Assembly (NCBI GenBank): GCA_021234155.1
Contig: JAJEKV010000022.1
Coordinates: forward strand, 2,542,728-2,606,727
DNA from: Isoetes taiwanensis
Taxonomy: Eukaryota; Streptophyta; Lycopodiopsida; Isoetales; Isoetaceae
Direction: 5' to 3'
DNA: 64,000 nt
Shown here: in pieces, positions 8,690 through 21,300 of the stretch
Numbering within the stretch: position 1 is the first letter of the stretch
Layout of the letters: each line of letters starts with the position of its first letter
Notes under the pieces: generated by a model
Told to the model about the DNA's origin: nothing
The model's input: only the letters and a program-made list of their open reading frames with translations
Database searches by the model: none
Made by a program: the position numbers and the translations under genes

Positions 8690-10783
8690 TTGTAGTGGTC
8701 CACCTAGGCTCTAACATGTCAAGGTTGGCTCAAACATGCCATGCGGATTCAACATGCCACCTAGGCTCAACCATGGCAAGATGGCTCAAACATGCCACAT
8801 AGGCTCCAACATGCCAAGGTGGCTCAAACATGCCATGTAAGCTCCAACATGCCACCTAGGCTCCAACATGCCAATGTGTCTCAACCATGCCACCTGGGCT
8901 CCAACATGCCACCTAGGCTCAAACATGCCAAGATGGCTCAAACATGCCACCTAGGCTACACATGCCAAGGCGACTTAAATGTGCCACCTAGTCTCCAACA
9001 TGCCACCTAGGCTCAAATATGTCAAGGTGGCTCAAACATGCCAAGGTGGCTCAAACATGCCAAGGTGGCTTAAACATTCCACGTGGGCTCCAAGGCCACC
9101 TAAACTCCAACATGCCAGGGTGGCTCAAATATGGCACATGGACCCCCAACATGCCACCTAGGCTCCAACATGCCAAGGTGGCTCAAACATGCCACCTAGG
9201 CTCCATCATGCCACATAGGCTCAAACATGCCAAGGTGGCTCAAACATGCCATGCGGGCTCTAACATGCCACCTAGGCTCCAACATGCCAATGTGGCTCAA
9301 ACATGCCAAGCGATATGGTGCCTTAGAAATTCCGTTAGATGCCGTCATAGAATCCTGCACCATGGCCCAATTTCTGCACCATCTTTTTTTCCTTAGCACA
9401 GGAGCTAAGAGCTGAAGATTTGAGTTGTTACAGAGCTTGCTTTGAGCTCATTTTATCTTGATGTGTTCTTGAAACAAAGCAATAGGACGACTTCTTTATT
9501 CTTGCTTCTACACAGGGCTTCTTCAAATCTAAAAGGGAAGTGCCTCAAATTCAAAACCCCTGGGTCATGCTTCAAATTCGAAATAGAGCCAGATGCAAAG
9601 ATAAAGCCGGATGCAAACAAAGCCAAAAAAATAGAGCAGGATGCAAAGATAAAGCCGGATGCAAACAGGAAATATGCAAACAGAGCCTGAACGCCCCTGC
9701 ACTAAACTGGCTTAATGGTGTTATAACTAGAATCAAGTTTCCTGCAGTCGGCCATAATTTGAAGTTTTGAAGCAAACGGCCCTGCACGAAACTGACTTAA
9801 TGGTGTAATAACCAGAATCAAGTTTGACTACAATCTTCATTTCGGTTGTTCCATCTTCAGTCCAGTAATAGTTCGGGCAATAGTTCAGTTCTGAAATAAC
9901 CTCCGGAGAACTACATAATGTGAATCATAAGAAGCTAGCCCTGAGTCGAATCAAACGCATTCGATCCTAAATCACATTGCTATAATTCTGTCCTTGTTAA
10001 AAAGATGACTATAAATAGATGAATCTCTTTCTGCTAGTTCGACATTGACCTTATCAGTTTTGACCTTAAATCGTGCTGCAACAGGGCAGCTTCTTCAACG
10101 AAACCCCAGATCTAAAACCCTATGGGGTTGCATCTGGAAAACTTGGAACCCTACCGGCCACCTTGGCATGTTTGAGGCACCTTGGCATGTTGGAGCCTAG
10201 GTGGCATGTTGGAGCCACACGTGCCATATTTGAGCCACCCTGGCATGTTGGAGCTTAGGTGGCTTTGGAGCCCGCGTGGAATGTTCGAGCCACCTTGGCA
10301 TGTTTGAGCCACCATGACATATTTGAGCCTAGGTGGCATGTTTGAGCCACCTTGGCATGTGTAGCCTAGGTGGCATGTTTGAGCCTACGTGGCATGTTGG
10401 AGCCTAGGTGGCATGTTTTTGAGCCATATTGCATGTTGGAGCATAGGTGGCATGTTAGAGCTTACATGGCATGTTTGAGCCACCTTGGCATGTTGGAGCC
10501 TACGTGGCATGTTGGAGACCAGGTGGCATGTTTGAGACACATTGGCATGCTGGAGCCTAGGTGGCATGTTGGAGCTTACATGGCATGTTTGAGCCACCTT
10601 GGCATGTTGGAGCTCGCATGGCATGTTTGAACCACCTTGGCATGTTTGACCTAGGTGGCATGTTGGATCCTAGGTGGCACATTTGAGCCACCTTGGCATG
10701 TTGGAGCCTAGGTGGCATGTTGGAGCCTGCGTGCCATATTTCAGTTGCCTTGGCATATTTGAGCCTTGGTGGCATTGAAGACG
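8690..10783. mobile_element. Foldback-like element: two opposed arrays of ~20-bp repeats
   Basis: Arm 1 (about 8700-9310) is a tandem array of ~19-20-bp units alternating ACATGCCAAGGTGGCTCAA and ACATGCCACCTAGGCTCCA. Arm 2 (about 10150-10770) is the same array in reverse complement (TTGGAGCCTAGGTGGCATGT, TTTGAGCCACCTTGGCATGT). Each arm is ~620 bp, and the two are separated by ~840 bp. Long terminal inverted repeats built from short tandem subrepeats are the defining layout of foldback elements. The short open frames here (for example 8792-9010 plus, 10385-10624 minus) are by-products of the repeat. No convincing target duplication was seen at either end, so the exact limits are open. Confidence 0.7.
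9311..10142. other. Spacer between the inverted arrays
   Basis: This is non-coding as far as I can see. A ~55-bp unit, 'gatgcaaagataaagccgga' plus 'tgcaaac', is duplicated at 9593-9670. A second duplicated unit, 'cctgca..aaactg(g/a)cttaatggtgt' with 'aatcaagttt', occurs at 9695-9740 and 9781-9825. Confidence 0.5.
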
Positions 10784-12180
10784 AACGACAACTTTGCAGC
10801 ACCTAGCACCTGAAGGCCAGAAAAATAGGTAGCCCAAGATCACAAAGTAACCTTGACATTCTAAAATGCAAAGGTCTGCCAAATTCAACATTTAGGTTCC
10901 AAAAAATCCATACAGCATTTCACATCGGCTCTGCATATAAATCCCTGTGAATTGCTCCACTATATAATCGCTGCTAAGAACCAACCTATCTTTTCCAGTT
11001 TCCTATCTTTTCAGCTAGAGAAGCTAAAAATCAACATAACAATAAAAGCTTAAAATAGATCTGAACTTCTACTATTTGCAAAATCATTCGTATGCCGCAT
11101 TCCCCTATGCTATCAAACTTTGAATCAGGAAGTAGTTCTTAAAGAAGTTCTCGAAATAGTTATTCTATTACAACAGCCCAGCACAAGCAATCTGTGCCTT
11201 GAGAACTAGCAATAACCAGCCGGTTTTTTAATGTAAATATCACTCTATGGTAATTTAGTGCACTACAAGAATATTGAACTTAGCACAACCACTACTTATT
11301 AACATGCAATCAACTGCCATAATTGATCTTCACAACACACTTAATAGTGCTAATATCACCATGATCACCTTACAACCTGCAACCTGACCAACAAATGAAA
11401 TGCAAATAAAATTTGACACCATTATAACAATATCATAGCCAAAATCAACTTTACATTTCTTGGTCTTAATCTTAATCATCATGTGCTGGATGCTTCCCCT
11501 TGGTCTCTGCAAAATGTTCAAACAGTTACTTTAGTTACCAAAAGCAAGTCATTGCAAAGAAATTACTCACAAACTTATCAAACTTTGTCTTGTCACTATC
11601 GGGCAATGCATAATTGTTATTAGCAGAACTAATGCTAAATCGGTAAGGGAAATCACACTTTCTAATTCTATGATGTGGTTCTCCAACAAGCCATATATGT
11701 ACCATTGACATGAATCTCCAGCCAACTGATCACAAACGTTATACAAAGCCACGTTAGATGGCCTATTGGCCAAGTCAAAAAAACAAAAATAAAAACAAAA
11801 AACAAACAATCATAACTAATCTTACACCCGCTCCAAACATTTGTAATCTCGTTTTCAAAATGCCGTTCAGAAACTCTGTACAAAAGAAAAGAAGGTTAGA
11901 AGAAAATATCTGTATAAAAACCAAAAAAAACATAAATGTAGAGCCCATACATTTGCAAATTGAACTCAGTCAAAACAGAGCAAGAAATGAAGCCACAATA
12001 ATGTTGCCTTTGTTCTGGAACAAAAAAAAAAAACAAAAAAATAATGTCATACAGCATACTCTGATCTCCAGTTGAAAAGGATTAATGTCTAGATATTTAC
12101 CTAAGAGATCTTGTGTTCAAGTCTCTGGGGGTCTGTCATATGTCCTCATGGATGCTGCCAATGTGGCATGACGTGAAAAT
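10784..12180. other. Intergenic, no supported gene
   Basis: AT-rich sequence with many stops. Near 12105-12140 a stretch 'gatcttgtgttcaagtctct' resembles the B box of a tRNA and directly precedes a tetranucleotide repeat, as in plant SINE tails; this is only a weak suggestion. Confidence 0.4.
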
Positions 12181-12305
<125 letters not shown>

Positions 12306-13203
12306 TTGTTATGTACCAAGTATGATGCTCATGGATTTGTGGACTGAAAGAATGGATAATATCACAGATTCCAGTAGAAGCTTCTATTTCTGGCATCAGG
12401 ACTTGGAGCTCAACATCAGGATGAATTTCCTTACTCAATGCATGTATCCGGCATAAGATAAAGCTTCTGGCCATAAACTGTAGGATCTAGACAGATCTTT
12501 TGTCCTGATAACTTTGCTTTCAGTCAGAGCAGAGCTGGAGGACAACTGGGAGCCGATCGATTTTGTTTTGAACCTTCTTAGTTGTCGTTAAAAAAAGAGG
12601 TTGAGAGCTGCTATTGCCTTCAAGGTTAAGCAATCACTCAACTGCAGCTTTACCTAAAAATTAATCCCCTATATTCTTCTTCTAAGCCAGATGCATCACC
12701 ATAGCCAGCCATGGCCATCAGTGCCGTTGTAGCACCTTGAGCTTTCATTGCCGACCAAATGAGATCTATTTGGAGCACTACCAAAGAAATGACTACTGCC
12801 AAAATACAACTAGTGTAGCCGGCAGTACCACCAGAAGAAATACCAAACTCCAAATGCCAGAGCTCCTCCAAGATGCCAGAAAGCTCTCGACCACCGCAGA
12901 CCTCGACCACTCTCAACCCCTTTCGTATACGCGACCAAACCCAAAAAAAACCCTATACCTCTAATGTATACGTACATGTGGGGTTAGACCATTGAATCCT
13001 ACCCCCTAACGTATCTAACAAAAGTGTGGCTCTTACCTCACCCGTACGTATACATACGAAAATGCCTTAAAATAAACCCCCTACCATACATGCACATATT
13101 TTGTACGGTTTCCATCATGTGCACCCCCCGGGGTGTCAGATGGATGGCCTCTGATACCTTGGTTGCCAGGGGAGCATCGTAGAAGAAGTAGAAGACGTCA
13201 AAG

Positions 13204-13215
13204 TGGTATCAGAGC
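13204..13215 (+). promoter_or_regulatory. Primer binding site (tRNA-iMet type) of an LTR retrotransposon
   Basis: TGGTATCAGAGC is the plant LTR-element primer binding site complementary to the 3' end of initiator tRNA-Met. It follows gaagacgtcaaag, so a 5' LTR should end at about 13198-13200. ATGGACATTCAG at 13271 could be a gag start, but the following frame is broken. No matching 3' LTR was located, and the LTR's left edge is not defined. Confidence 0.75.
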
Positions 13216-14245
13216 CATGATCTTGGTAGACCAAGATCGGGCACTGACTATTTCCCTGTTAGGACTAACAATGGACATTCAGCCTTGAGAATAACTACCC
13301 AAGCAGGAACCTCGAAAATTGGAAAAAAAAATTCCAATCCTTAGAACAGTAAAGTAGGATAATGTTAAGTTAGGAAGAAATAATAGAAGCCCTGAAAAAT
13401 TATGGCCATTAAGGAGCAACCCCTCACAGAGTGCGCCCAAGGCAGTTTTAAAAATTTTGAACAAGGGTCTCGCGCACTGCGTGAGTGATTGACCAATTTT
13501 TACCTAGATAGATGCATATTTAGAGTAATCTGATAGCTCAGGGTAGCTTAAAATTTGAATTTAAGCTAGAAAAGTATGTTCTAACACTAAGAAACTGTGT
13601 AAAAAACTAAAATTAGAGCAAAAAAGAGCAACCCCTCACAAAGTGCGCCCAGGGCCTTTTCAAAAGTTTTGAAAGTGCTTCTCACCCAGGGCCTTTTCAA
13701 ACGTTTTGAAAGTGCTTAAGTACTTTTTGCCTGATGGAATCTCATCCTTCTTCTATTATTACCAATTTAAAATTTTTATTGCATATTCAACGCTTTTGGA
13801 TCCAACGGCCAGATCTTGAGAGACCTATTGCTTCAAATGTTATGCGTCCAACTTTCAATGTGGACCCTTGGATTGTAAGGATGCATTACAACCGCCAGAT
13901 CTGCCCCGCCACAAATTTGCTCTCTGGTCGGTTATGCGAGCGTCCATGAGAGTTAGACGTGGGAGAGTTTGGATGTTAGGGTAAAGAAGGAGCATTCCTA
14001 GGCTCAATTACAGAGACAGAATAAGTTCAGATCATCAACAAACATCATTTGCAGAAGAAATATTCCGACCCAGTGGAGCAATTCTTCTGTTTCGTTGTCA
14101 GCTTCACGGCTAAATGATGCAACGGTTTTCAATTAAGAGCTAAATTACAGCGGCAAAAGTATAGTTCACATCATCAACAAACATGATTCATAGAACAAAT
14201 AATCCTGCTATAAGCTCTGTTTCATGGAAATGAGGATAGTCGAGG
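13216..14245. other. Decayed retroelement interior with a duplicated segment
   Basis: A unit starting gagcaacccctcacagagtg with 'gcgcccaaggc' occurs at about 13416 and again at 13627. Its tail 'cagggccttttcaaaagttt' is repeated a third time at 13688. The open frame at 13734-13949 has no recognisable domain. Confidence 0.5.
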
Positions 14246-14773
14246 CTAAGAATTGGGCAAGAAAGCTGAGGGATGGCAGTAGATTTCCCTGAATGACAGT
14301 TCAAATGGATCTGGCAGTAGCTTCTCAGAAGAAAGTGAAAATTGTTTACACAAAGAAGGTATGATACAGCCAATTCGTTTTATTTCAGTTTCATATCTTG
14401 ACGTGATTTCTTCATTGGAAATCTTCACCTTTAGCAAACGATATGCTTGATGGTCTAGAAAAAAGCTCCACGTTGAAAACAGGAATAGCACAAAAAATTT
14501 AAACCAGCACTGTATCAGTTCATCCACAAAATCAGAACGAATCAATATATCGGGATACATAAGTTCTGTTCCTTGTTTGCCTAGGTAGTCCCGCCAGAGT
14601 TGTGTTGTATAAATTTTACAACAGTTAATCTTGTCTTTTACAGAAACAAGATGATGCAAACAATGAAGTGTAGAAAATTTCGCCATTAAATATTTTCCTG
14701 ATTGATTTTCTTCTGCAGTCAAATTTCTCACAGTACGTATTGTGCAGGATTGAATGAATATGAAAGGCAGCAT
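14246..14773 (-). CDS. Unrecognised 175-residue open reading frame
   Basis: This is the longest frame between the retroelement debris and the MyTH4-FERM gene. It contains a hydrophobic stretch (WFKFFVLFLFSTWSFFLDH, around residues 90-108) and several Cys, Lys and Leu residues. No known motif is recognised, and no TATA box or intron pattern supports it. It may be chance or the remains of a gene. Confidence 0.2.
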   Translation of the reverse strand: MLPFIFIQSCTIRTVRNLTAEENQSGKYLMAKFSTLHCLHHLVSVKDKINCCKIYTTQLWRDYLGKQGTELMYPDILIRSDFVDELIQCWFKFFVLFLFSTWSFFLDHQAYRLLKVKISNEEITSRYETEIKRIGCIIPSLCKQFSLSSEKLLPDPFELSFREIYCHPSAFLPNS

Positions 14774-15346
14774 AACAATTGGCTACGTCTTACTTGACAC
14801 AGTTCAGTATATCCAGTTGCTTGAGCTTTATATCTACCTCAGGCTCCAGTAGATTATCTATTTGTAATGTCAGATCAGAAGATTTTTAAGGTTATGCTCA
14901 TGGATTGGGCATGTATGAGATTGTAACAATATCCAGGGATGAATCCGGAACTCAAGTAATTTGTGCTGATTTTTATGTAAAGGAATCTATTCCAATCTCG
15001 AGACCAAAAGAAGGACATTTCAATAAGAATAAAAATGACCTTATCTACGTCTATTTTTTACATTTTGGTCATGCCTGTTGGCTGTACATTGGACTAATAC
15101 CATCCAAGGCATTGTAAGATCACTAAGAATGATAAATGACATGAACAGCCCATACTCTGATTATAGCTCCTCGACAATCATATGTACGATGAGTTGCAAA
15201 TTATTGCGATGTTGGATGCATGGTCATTGTAGATAAAAACACGCTGAAGGTGCTGAAAGGAGGTGGACAGGGGAAATATGATGATAGGATTGAGGATATC
15301 TTCACTTCTATATTTTTATTTTAGGTGAAACAAGCTGAAGGTGGTA

Positions 15347-18300
15347 ATGGACTCAGGTGAGGAGCCCAGTGACAGCCTAATAATGGCCCCTATTGAGGAG
15401 AGCCAAATGGGTGCCCCAGGCGAGAGTAGTCTAATGGTTGCCCCTGAAGAGAGTAGTCTAATGGAGAGTAGTCTAATGGCTGGCCCCAGCCAGAGGCACA
15501 TAACATTTTCTGATAGCCATAGGTACTCAAAGACTGACACAAGTCAAAGGCGCCTTACAGTTTCTCCCAGCAAGAGGGTTATCCCAAGCCGTAAAAGTCT
15601 ATCGATGTCTGCCAGCCGTAAAAGCCTATCAAAATCTGCCAGCCGTAAGAAGTTCAAAACAGCATTTGAAGAATATGGACATGCTGAGTTTGCACCTCAC
15701 ACATATGGATTAGGGCGTCTTATCTGGAAAACTGTGGCTGTGGAAGAACTTATCGTGTATTCACAGGCAAGCATTTATAGAACTCTGTCCATCTTTTATT
15801 TGGAGATAGTAAACTTACTAACATTATGCACGTTATTGATTTTTATCTCAGGATCTTATAAGGGCACCCTTACTAAGGAGGTTAGCAGGTGGCCCGTTGA
15901 AGCACCGAGCAGTGTCTGTGTTTGCACGTAATTTCAACCTGTTACCTGTAATCATTTTTCCCGTTTTCTTTTGTGTGTGTTGGCAATATTTGTAAATTTA
16001 TTTTATGCATATAGGTACGTTGGGAAGTTTGCATGTGTCCTCGTGGACGTCGATAGATTTAGGTATCCTCCTGCATGCAAGAATAGTGATTTATTGCTGA
16101 GTTACAAATTCCCTTTTTGCCAAATAGCTTCCCATTATCACATATTTCCTATGTCTGTTATTAGGATTTGTAGGCATCTTTGCAACACCTCTATGTCTTC
16201 ATAACTCCGTAACCTTGAGGAAAATGTCAGAACGTGCCCTTGTTTTTGGCACCATCCATGGTTATGAGTATGGTATATTAAATTTTGCTCAATTCTCTGA
16301 CTTGAACCTGGTCAGAGTGTGGCGAAAGCGGATTCCCTGATTGCAATACACAAGGGGGCTTGGTATTGATGTTGAATTGGCCAGATTGGAGATTTAATCT
16401 TCTTCCATGATAGGTAGATTCCTGCTGAGTTGCATACCAAGTTTTAATGCAAACTTTGTTACCAATTAACTGATTCAAGTTAGTTTGGACAGCTTGAATT
16501 AAGTGATAACTCCACATCCACGGTTAGAAATTCGGCATTGAGATCTTGGTGAGCTTAATAAAAGTTCCAAGAAGCTCATTGACATCTTTTTTCTTTCGGA
16601 TAGAGAAATAGCATCATTATTGTTGTCATATTTCGATCCAAGAAAGTGCAGTAGCAAACTACCATCTCAAATCAGATGTGCAATTGCTGCATGATCCCAT
16701 TTGAACTTTAGAATCAGGTCATGTGCAGGATACACTTTATAGGCCTGATTGCAACCAGCCATAGGCATGCCACACAGTTTCCATGGTATTATCCTTGATC
16801 AATATGTCATATCCTTTCTAATAAACATGCCATATTCTTCATACATTCCATTGGGCCAATGTGTACCTTTGGCAGCTTCATGATAGGAACAGAATCATTG
16901 CTGGAAAGTGCCTGAACCATTAATTTTAAATTGGCGTCTAGCCCTTGGTGGGGATGAAAAGATGATGGTAAAGTACCCATTACCAGGTTCATGGATTTTA
17001 CGCTTCCGCTGACATAAAGTTTCTCAGCAATAACCTATACGCTTTGTGCTGGTCTCAGTACTCACCAATTGCTAGATATTTTCTTTCAGGCATACGAATG
17101 TAGCCACGTCAACTGTAGATGCGTTGCTTCAATTATAGGCCATCTAACATGATACAGCAGCAGTGCGATGGCTACAGTGGGAATCCTATTTAGAATCTTG
17201 GACCAGTATCATTTAGTCCAAATTTTTGTCTTAAGTATTACCTCTTTTTTCTCCTTTCTGTAAGGCCTTTCTTTTGTTCCCACTGTTTTGCATCTTTCTA
17301 TTTTCTCATCAAATTGCGGCTCTAGAACATTGGCAAGAGACTGAAACTGTGATTACCATCTTCCACTGAGGATACATGTCTCCAATTGACTACGCTTGTC
17401 ATTTTTTGTGTGGGTTGAATATTTGTTAGAGCTTGCCAACAAGAAGTCTATGCAGCACCTGAGCCTTGCTTTCTGCACCATTATACAATTGAAGTCAGAA
17501 GATACTTATTCAGCCTATTGTTTCTGTCTATTTATTTCAAGTCTGATTGTAGTTGCACCAATCGTGGTCACACTAATTTTAAAGGGAGCACATATTCTTC
17601 ATTGCCATGACACAGTTTTGGCAAGGTCCTGCCGGGATCTGGTGCCTCTCACTCTGCCATCTGGGCCATGCCTTACACATAAACATCCGGGGGCAACCAC
17701 TGCATGTATGTTGACGTTCGAAAGGTTCAAAACCTTCTTCTTGAGCTATGGTCTTCCTTGCATACATTTAGTTGGAAGGAAGATATGTATACGCCAATGC
17801 ACATCTTATGCTGAGATAATCTGGTCCAAGACACCTGTATAGCATGAAGACCCTAAGCTTCATTTATAAGGCAGATAAAATCGTCTTTTGTAAATCTTTT
17901 ATATTTGTAGCTGTTGATATCACAAGCATTCTAGTAAATGCATTGGTCAAGTTTGCACCCATCATCAGTGCTAGAATTTTTGTTATCAGTTATAGTTTGT
18001 GACATAGTCAACTACTTAAAAATGTTAGTCTTTGATATTGGACAGACCTCCGTGCATACATGGAAGATAGACCTGTAGAATCACAAAATGCCTGTCATAC
18101 ACTTATGGGGAAGTGTCATGGTGCTTTTTCTGTTGTACAAAGTCCAGTTGAGAATATTCAGCAAATCTTGAATTTGGGGATAAGGTATGAGGAGTTACGT
18201 GATGAGATATTTTGCCAAATTTGCAAGCAGACTACACGAAATCCAGACAGGTAAGAATTGTATACTGTGTTACATGCTTCCCATGCATTTTAGTTGATCA

Positions 18301-21300
18301 AGAAAAAGAAAGGAATTATTCCAGGGTTTTAGCAACGGAACAGATGATTAATAAAAGCTGCTAGTACCTAACTAACTTAAAGTACTTGCAATGAATGCTG
18401 CTTAAAAGAATACTGCAGGTTTTATTATTTCTGTTTCCATTCGTAGTACTGTTAAACCAGTTCTCTTCTGTTTTTTCTCGAACCTTGAACCCTACTTTTG
18501 TAAAACTGTCAGTTAATTTTGGAACTTTCAATAGGGAGAGCAATATGAAGGGATGGAAAGCAATGGCAATCTGTGTTGGGATATTTCCCCCATCAAAATT
18601 ATTCAAAGTTGTCTTAGAAGAGCATTTGAAACAGGTATAGTAAGAACAGTTTTCTTGTGTGCATCTGAATCATAAACTTTATCTAAAACAGTAATATTGA
18701 AATCTAATATTCTCTGAGTTTTAAGGTAATAGGATTGTAACCATCTGCTTTGTGCACATGATATACGTGACCTTGCATGGGTGAAAATGCAACTGCAAGC
18801 AAAGACCATCTACTGTGCATCTCTCTTCCCAATTTGCCTCATTCCCTTATGCTCTCAATCCTTAGGTCTTGACCATGCACCGTCGAGAATTGCACATAAG
18901 GTTATGACGTTTTTAACGGCTTCTGACTCATTTTGAGCTGGATGCTTCTTATTTTTTCTAAATTTGCTAGATCTACTGCAGATGTTTTCATTTCTTAAGT
19001 TTTAGCGCAAAACTTTAAGGCCATTGCATTGTTGGAAAAATCATCAGGAGGGCCAAGGTTTACTTCATAGACGATCCCAATGGCATGGAAAGCTTGGTTC
19101 TAGATGATAATGTGTCATTGACATATTCCATCTTAATTGTACTCTGCTGTTGGCTTGTGAGCGGAAGGCCCTGGGTTTGATACCACGTCAGTACTACTTG
19201 CCCAGTTTTTAACACATTGGACATCGGGCAAAAGTAACGCCTCTCATCATTCCGTTGAATGTAAGAATATATTATTTAGTAAACAGTGATAGTTCAAACA
19301 AGGCCACTTGCAACTGGATAGCAGCTTGATGCTGCAGGGTTCAACTCCCTTTTCTCTTTGTTTGTTGGTGAATGGCAAACCAAGTAGACGCTTATACCCG
19401 CTCCCTGGCATGGAGGTCTCAATCTACGATAAACTGGTTTTCGAAGAGCTGCACTTTTGCATAAGCGGCGTTTTTATTTGTAACAATTTGTTTTTGGAAC
19501 TCATTAGAATGAAGAGAACAATTGGTTACCCCTGTAGTCTATCATCAACAATTATATAACTGCAATATGCCATACACTACTGTTTTAGGACTTTACTACA
19601 ACAAACATCTTAACCTTGTACTATGCATTTAGCAGGTTTATGATGGAAGAGCATTGACATCATTTGACGAGACATCAGATGACGGAGCGGTAGATACGGA
19701 GGATCTCTGGAATCCACAAAGAGCTGCATTGTATTGCTTGGCACGGCTTGAGAAAATTTCAAATGCTGGAGCGCGCGATTGGCCTCCATTAGAAGATGAA
19801 ATTACTGCTATAGAGGTTCGCCTGCAGAAGTCCTGTATGAGTGTTATACATAAAAAAGAGTCTTGTTTATAAATCTAATTCGGGGGTAATAGGCAGACCA
19901 TGAGTGGGATGCTTCAAAGCTGTAGTTGAAATAATTATAAGAATTATCTTTTTAGACTTATTCAAAAATAGAGCTTCTATAGACTAAACTAGATTGTGTA
20001 CGTGGCAGAACTAAAATTTGAAATCTGTTTTTACTTTATGTATGGGATTGATGTATGAATCCAGGGTCTATCACTAAATAGAGGAAATACTGTACCTTTT
20101 GTAGAAAATGGAGGGCATCGAGACAACAATCTGCTTACCATCTGGAGATGCTCAGGTACCATAGAGACTCTAGTCTATAGTATATTTTATTTTGCTTGAA
20201 GATCCAGAAGTTTAAGGACTTGAGGATCCTATCCCGTGTAGGTGATTTCTGTTGATTCAATGGCTACAGCAAGGGAGGTGACCGAAGAAATTGTAACATC
20301 TCTTGGTCTTTCGGACGATTCTGATTTATATGGCATATTTGAAGTTGTTGATGGAGGTCTGCTCCCGTTTTTTGCCTTTGTTTTTCTTTTTGGCTAGATT
20401 TTAGTGGGACATATGATGGTAAAGCTGCACGACAAACTTAGATTTTTAGAACCTTGCTTTTTTCTATCTGCACTCCACTTTTACATGAAATTTTGAAGAA
20501 AAATATCACAATGGGTTTCTTCCAGGACTCAAATGTCTAAAGGAATTGCACCATAAATACTGCATGCTTATATATGCATTGTTTTAATGGCATGTCAATT
20601 GTTGGAATGCTTGCATAGGAAATTTGGATTTTTGACATAGCTTTTTTTCCCATCTTTCCCTTGCAGTTGAAAAGTATGTAGGAGCGAAGTCATATCTCAT
20701 GGATGTTCGGGCCAAGTGGAGCAAGAACGAGCTTCCAAAATTAGAAGGAGAATTTGATGTTATTGATCGAGCAAGGAATTTTATTGTTACACATATTGCA
20801 AGATGTGCATATATATTGGATACAGATGGCATAATAACAAGGCAAATTTCAGATGCATATGAAAGGAAGGAAACTGATGAGCTTGAGGAGGATGCGGCTG
20901 ATGAAGATGCAGGACCAAGTCCGAGTTATTCAACTGCTCAATTCTTGTTCAAAAAACGGATGTTCCTTCCAGTTGACATTTTAGATCCTGCAAGAAATGA
21001 CTTTTTCTATGCTCAGGTGCGAGATGGACTTTGTATATTTTTTATCTTTCTTGAGTTCTAAACAATCTTGCATGTTCTTGCAGGCTAACTACGATGTTGT
21101 ACACGGTTTGTACAAGCTGGAGGAAACTAACGCAGTTATGTTGGCGGCTCTACATCTGCGTGCAGATGTTGGCTATGGCTATACTAACCCTGAAGATCAC
21201 CTGACGTAAGTTTTTCGTTTAAGGTTGGGGTATAAAGCATATTAAGGATATATCCTATCCATTTTCATGGGTTGGGATTTGTGGCGCAGCATCTTCAAGT

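Noticed and set aside
8792-9415. Several Met/His/Pro/Leu-rich frames on both strands
   Set aside because: They repeat every ~19-20 bp with the minisatellite units and differ only by unit sequence; the same holds for 10370-10802.
16021-16110. Exon of the MyTH4-FERM gene reading YVGKFACVLVDVDRF
   Set aside because: It does not fit phase, whereas joining 15927 to 18046 restores the MyTH4 consensus (VFA-H-LRAYMEDRP) without it.
17396-17842. 148-codon frame inside intron 2
   Set aside because: No motif, no promoter signal, Cys/Ile-rich composition typical of AT-rich non-coding DNA.
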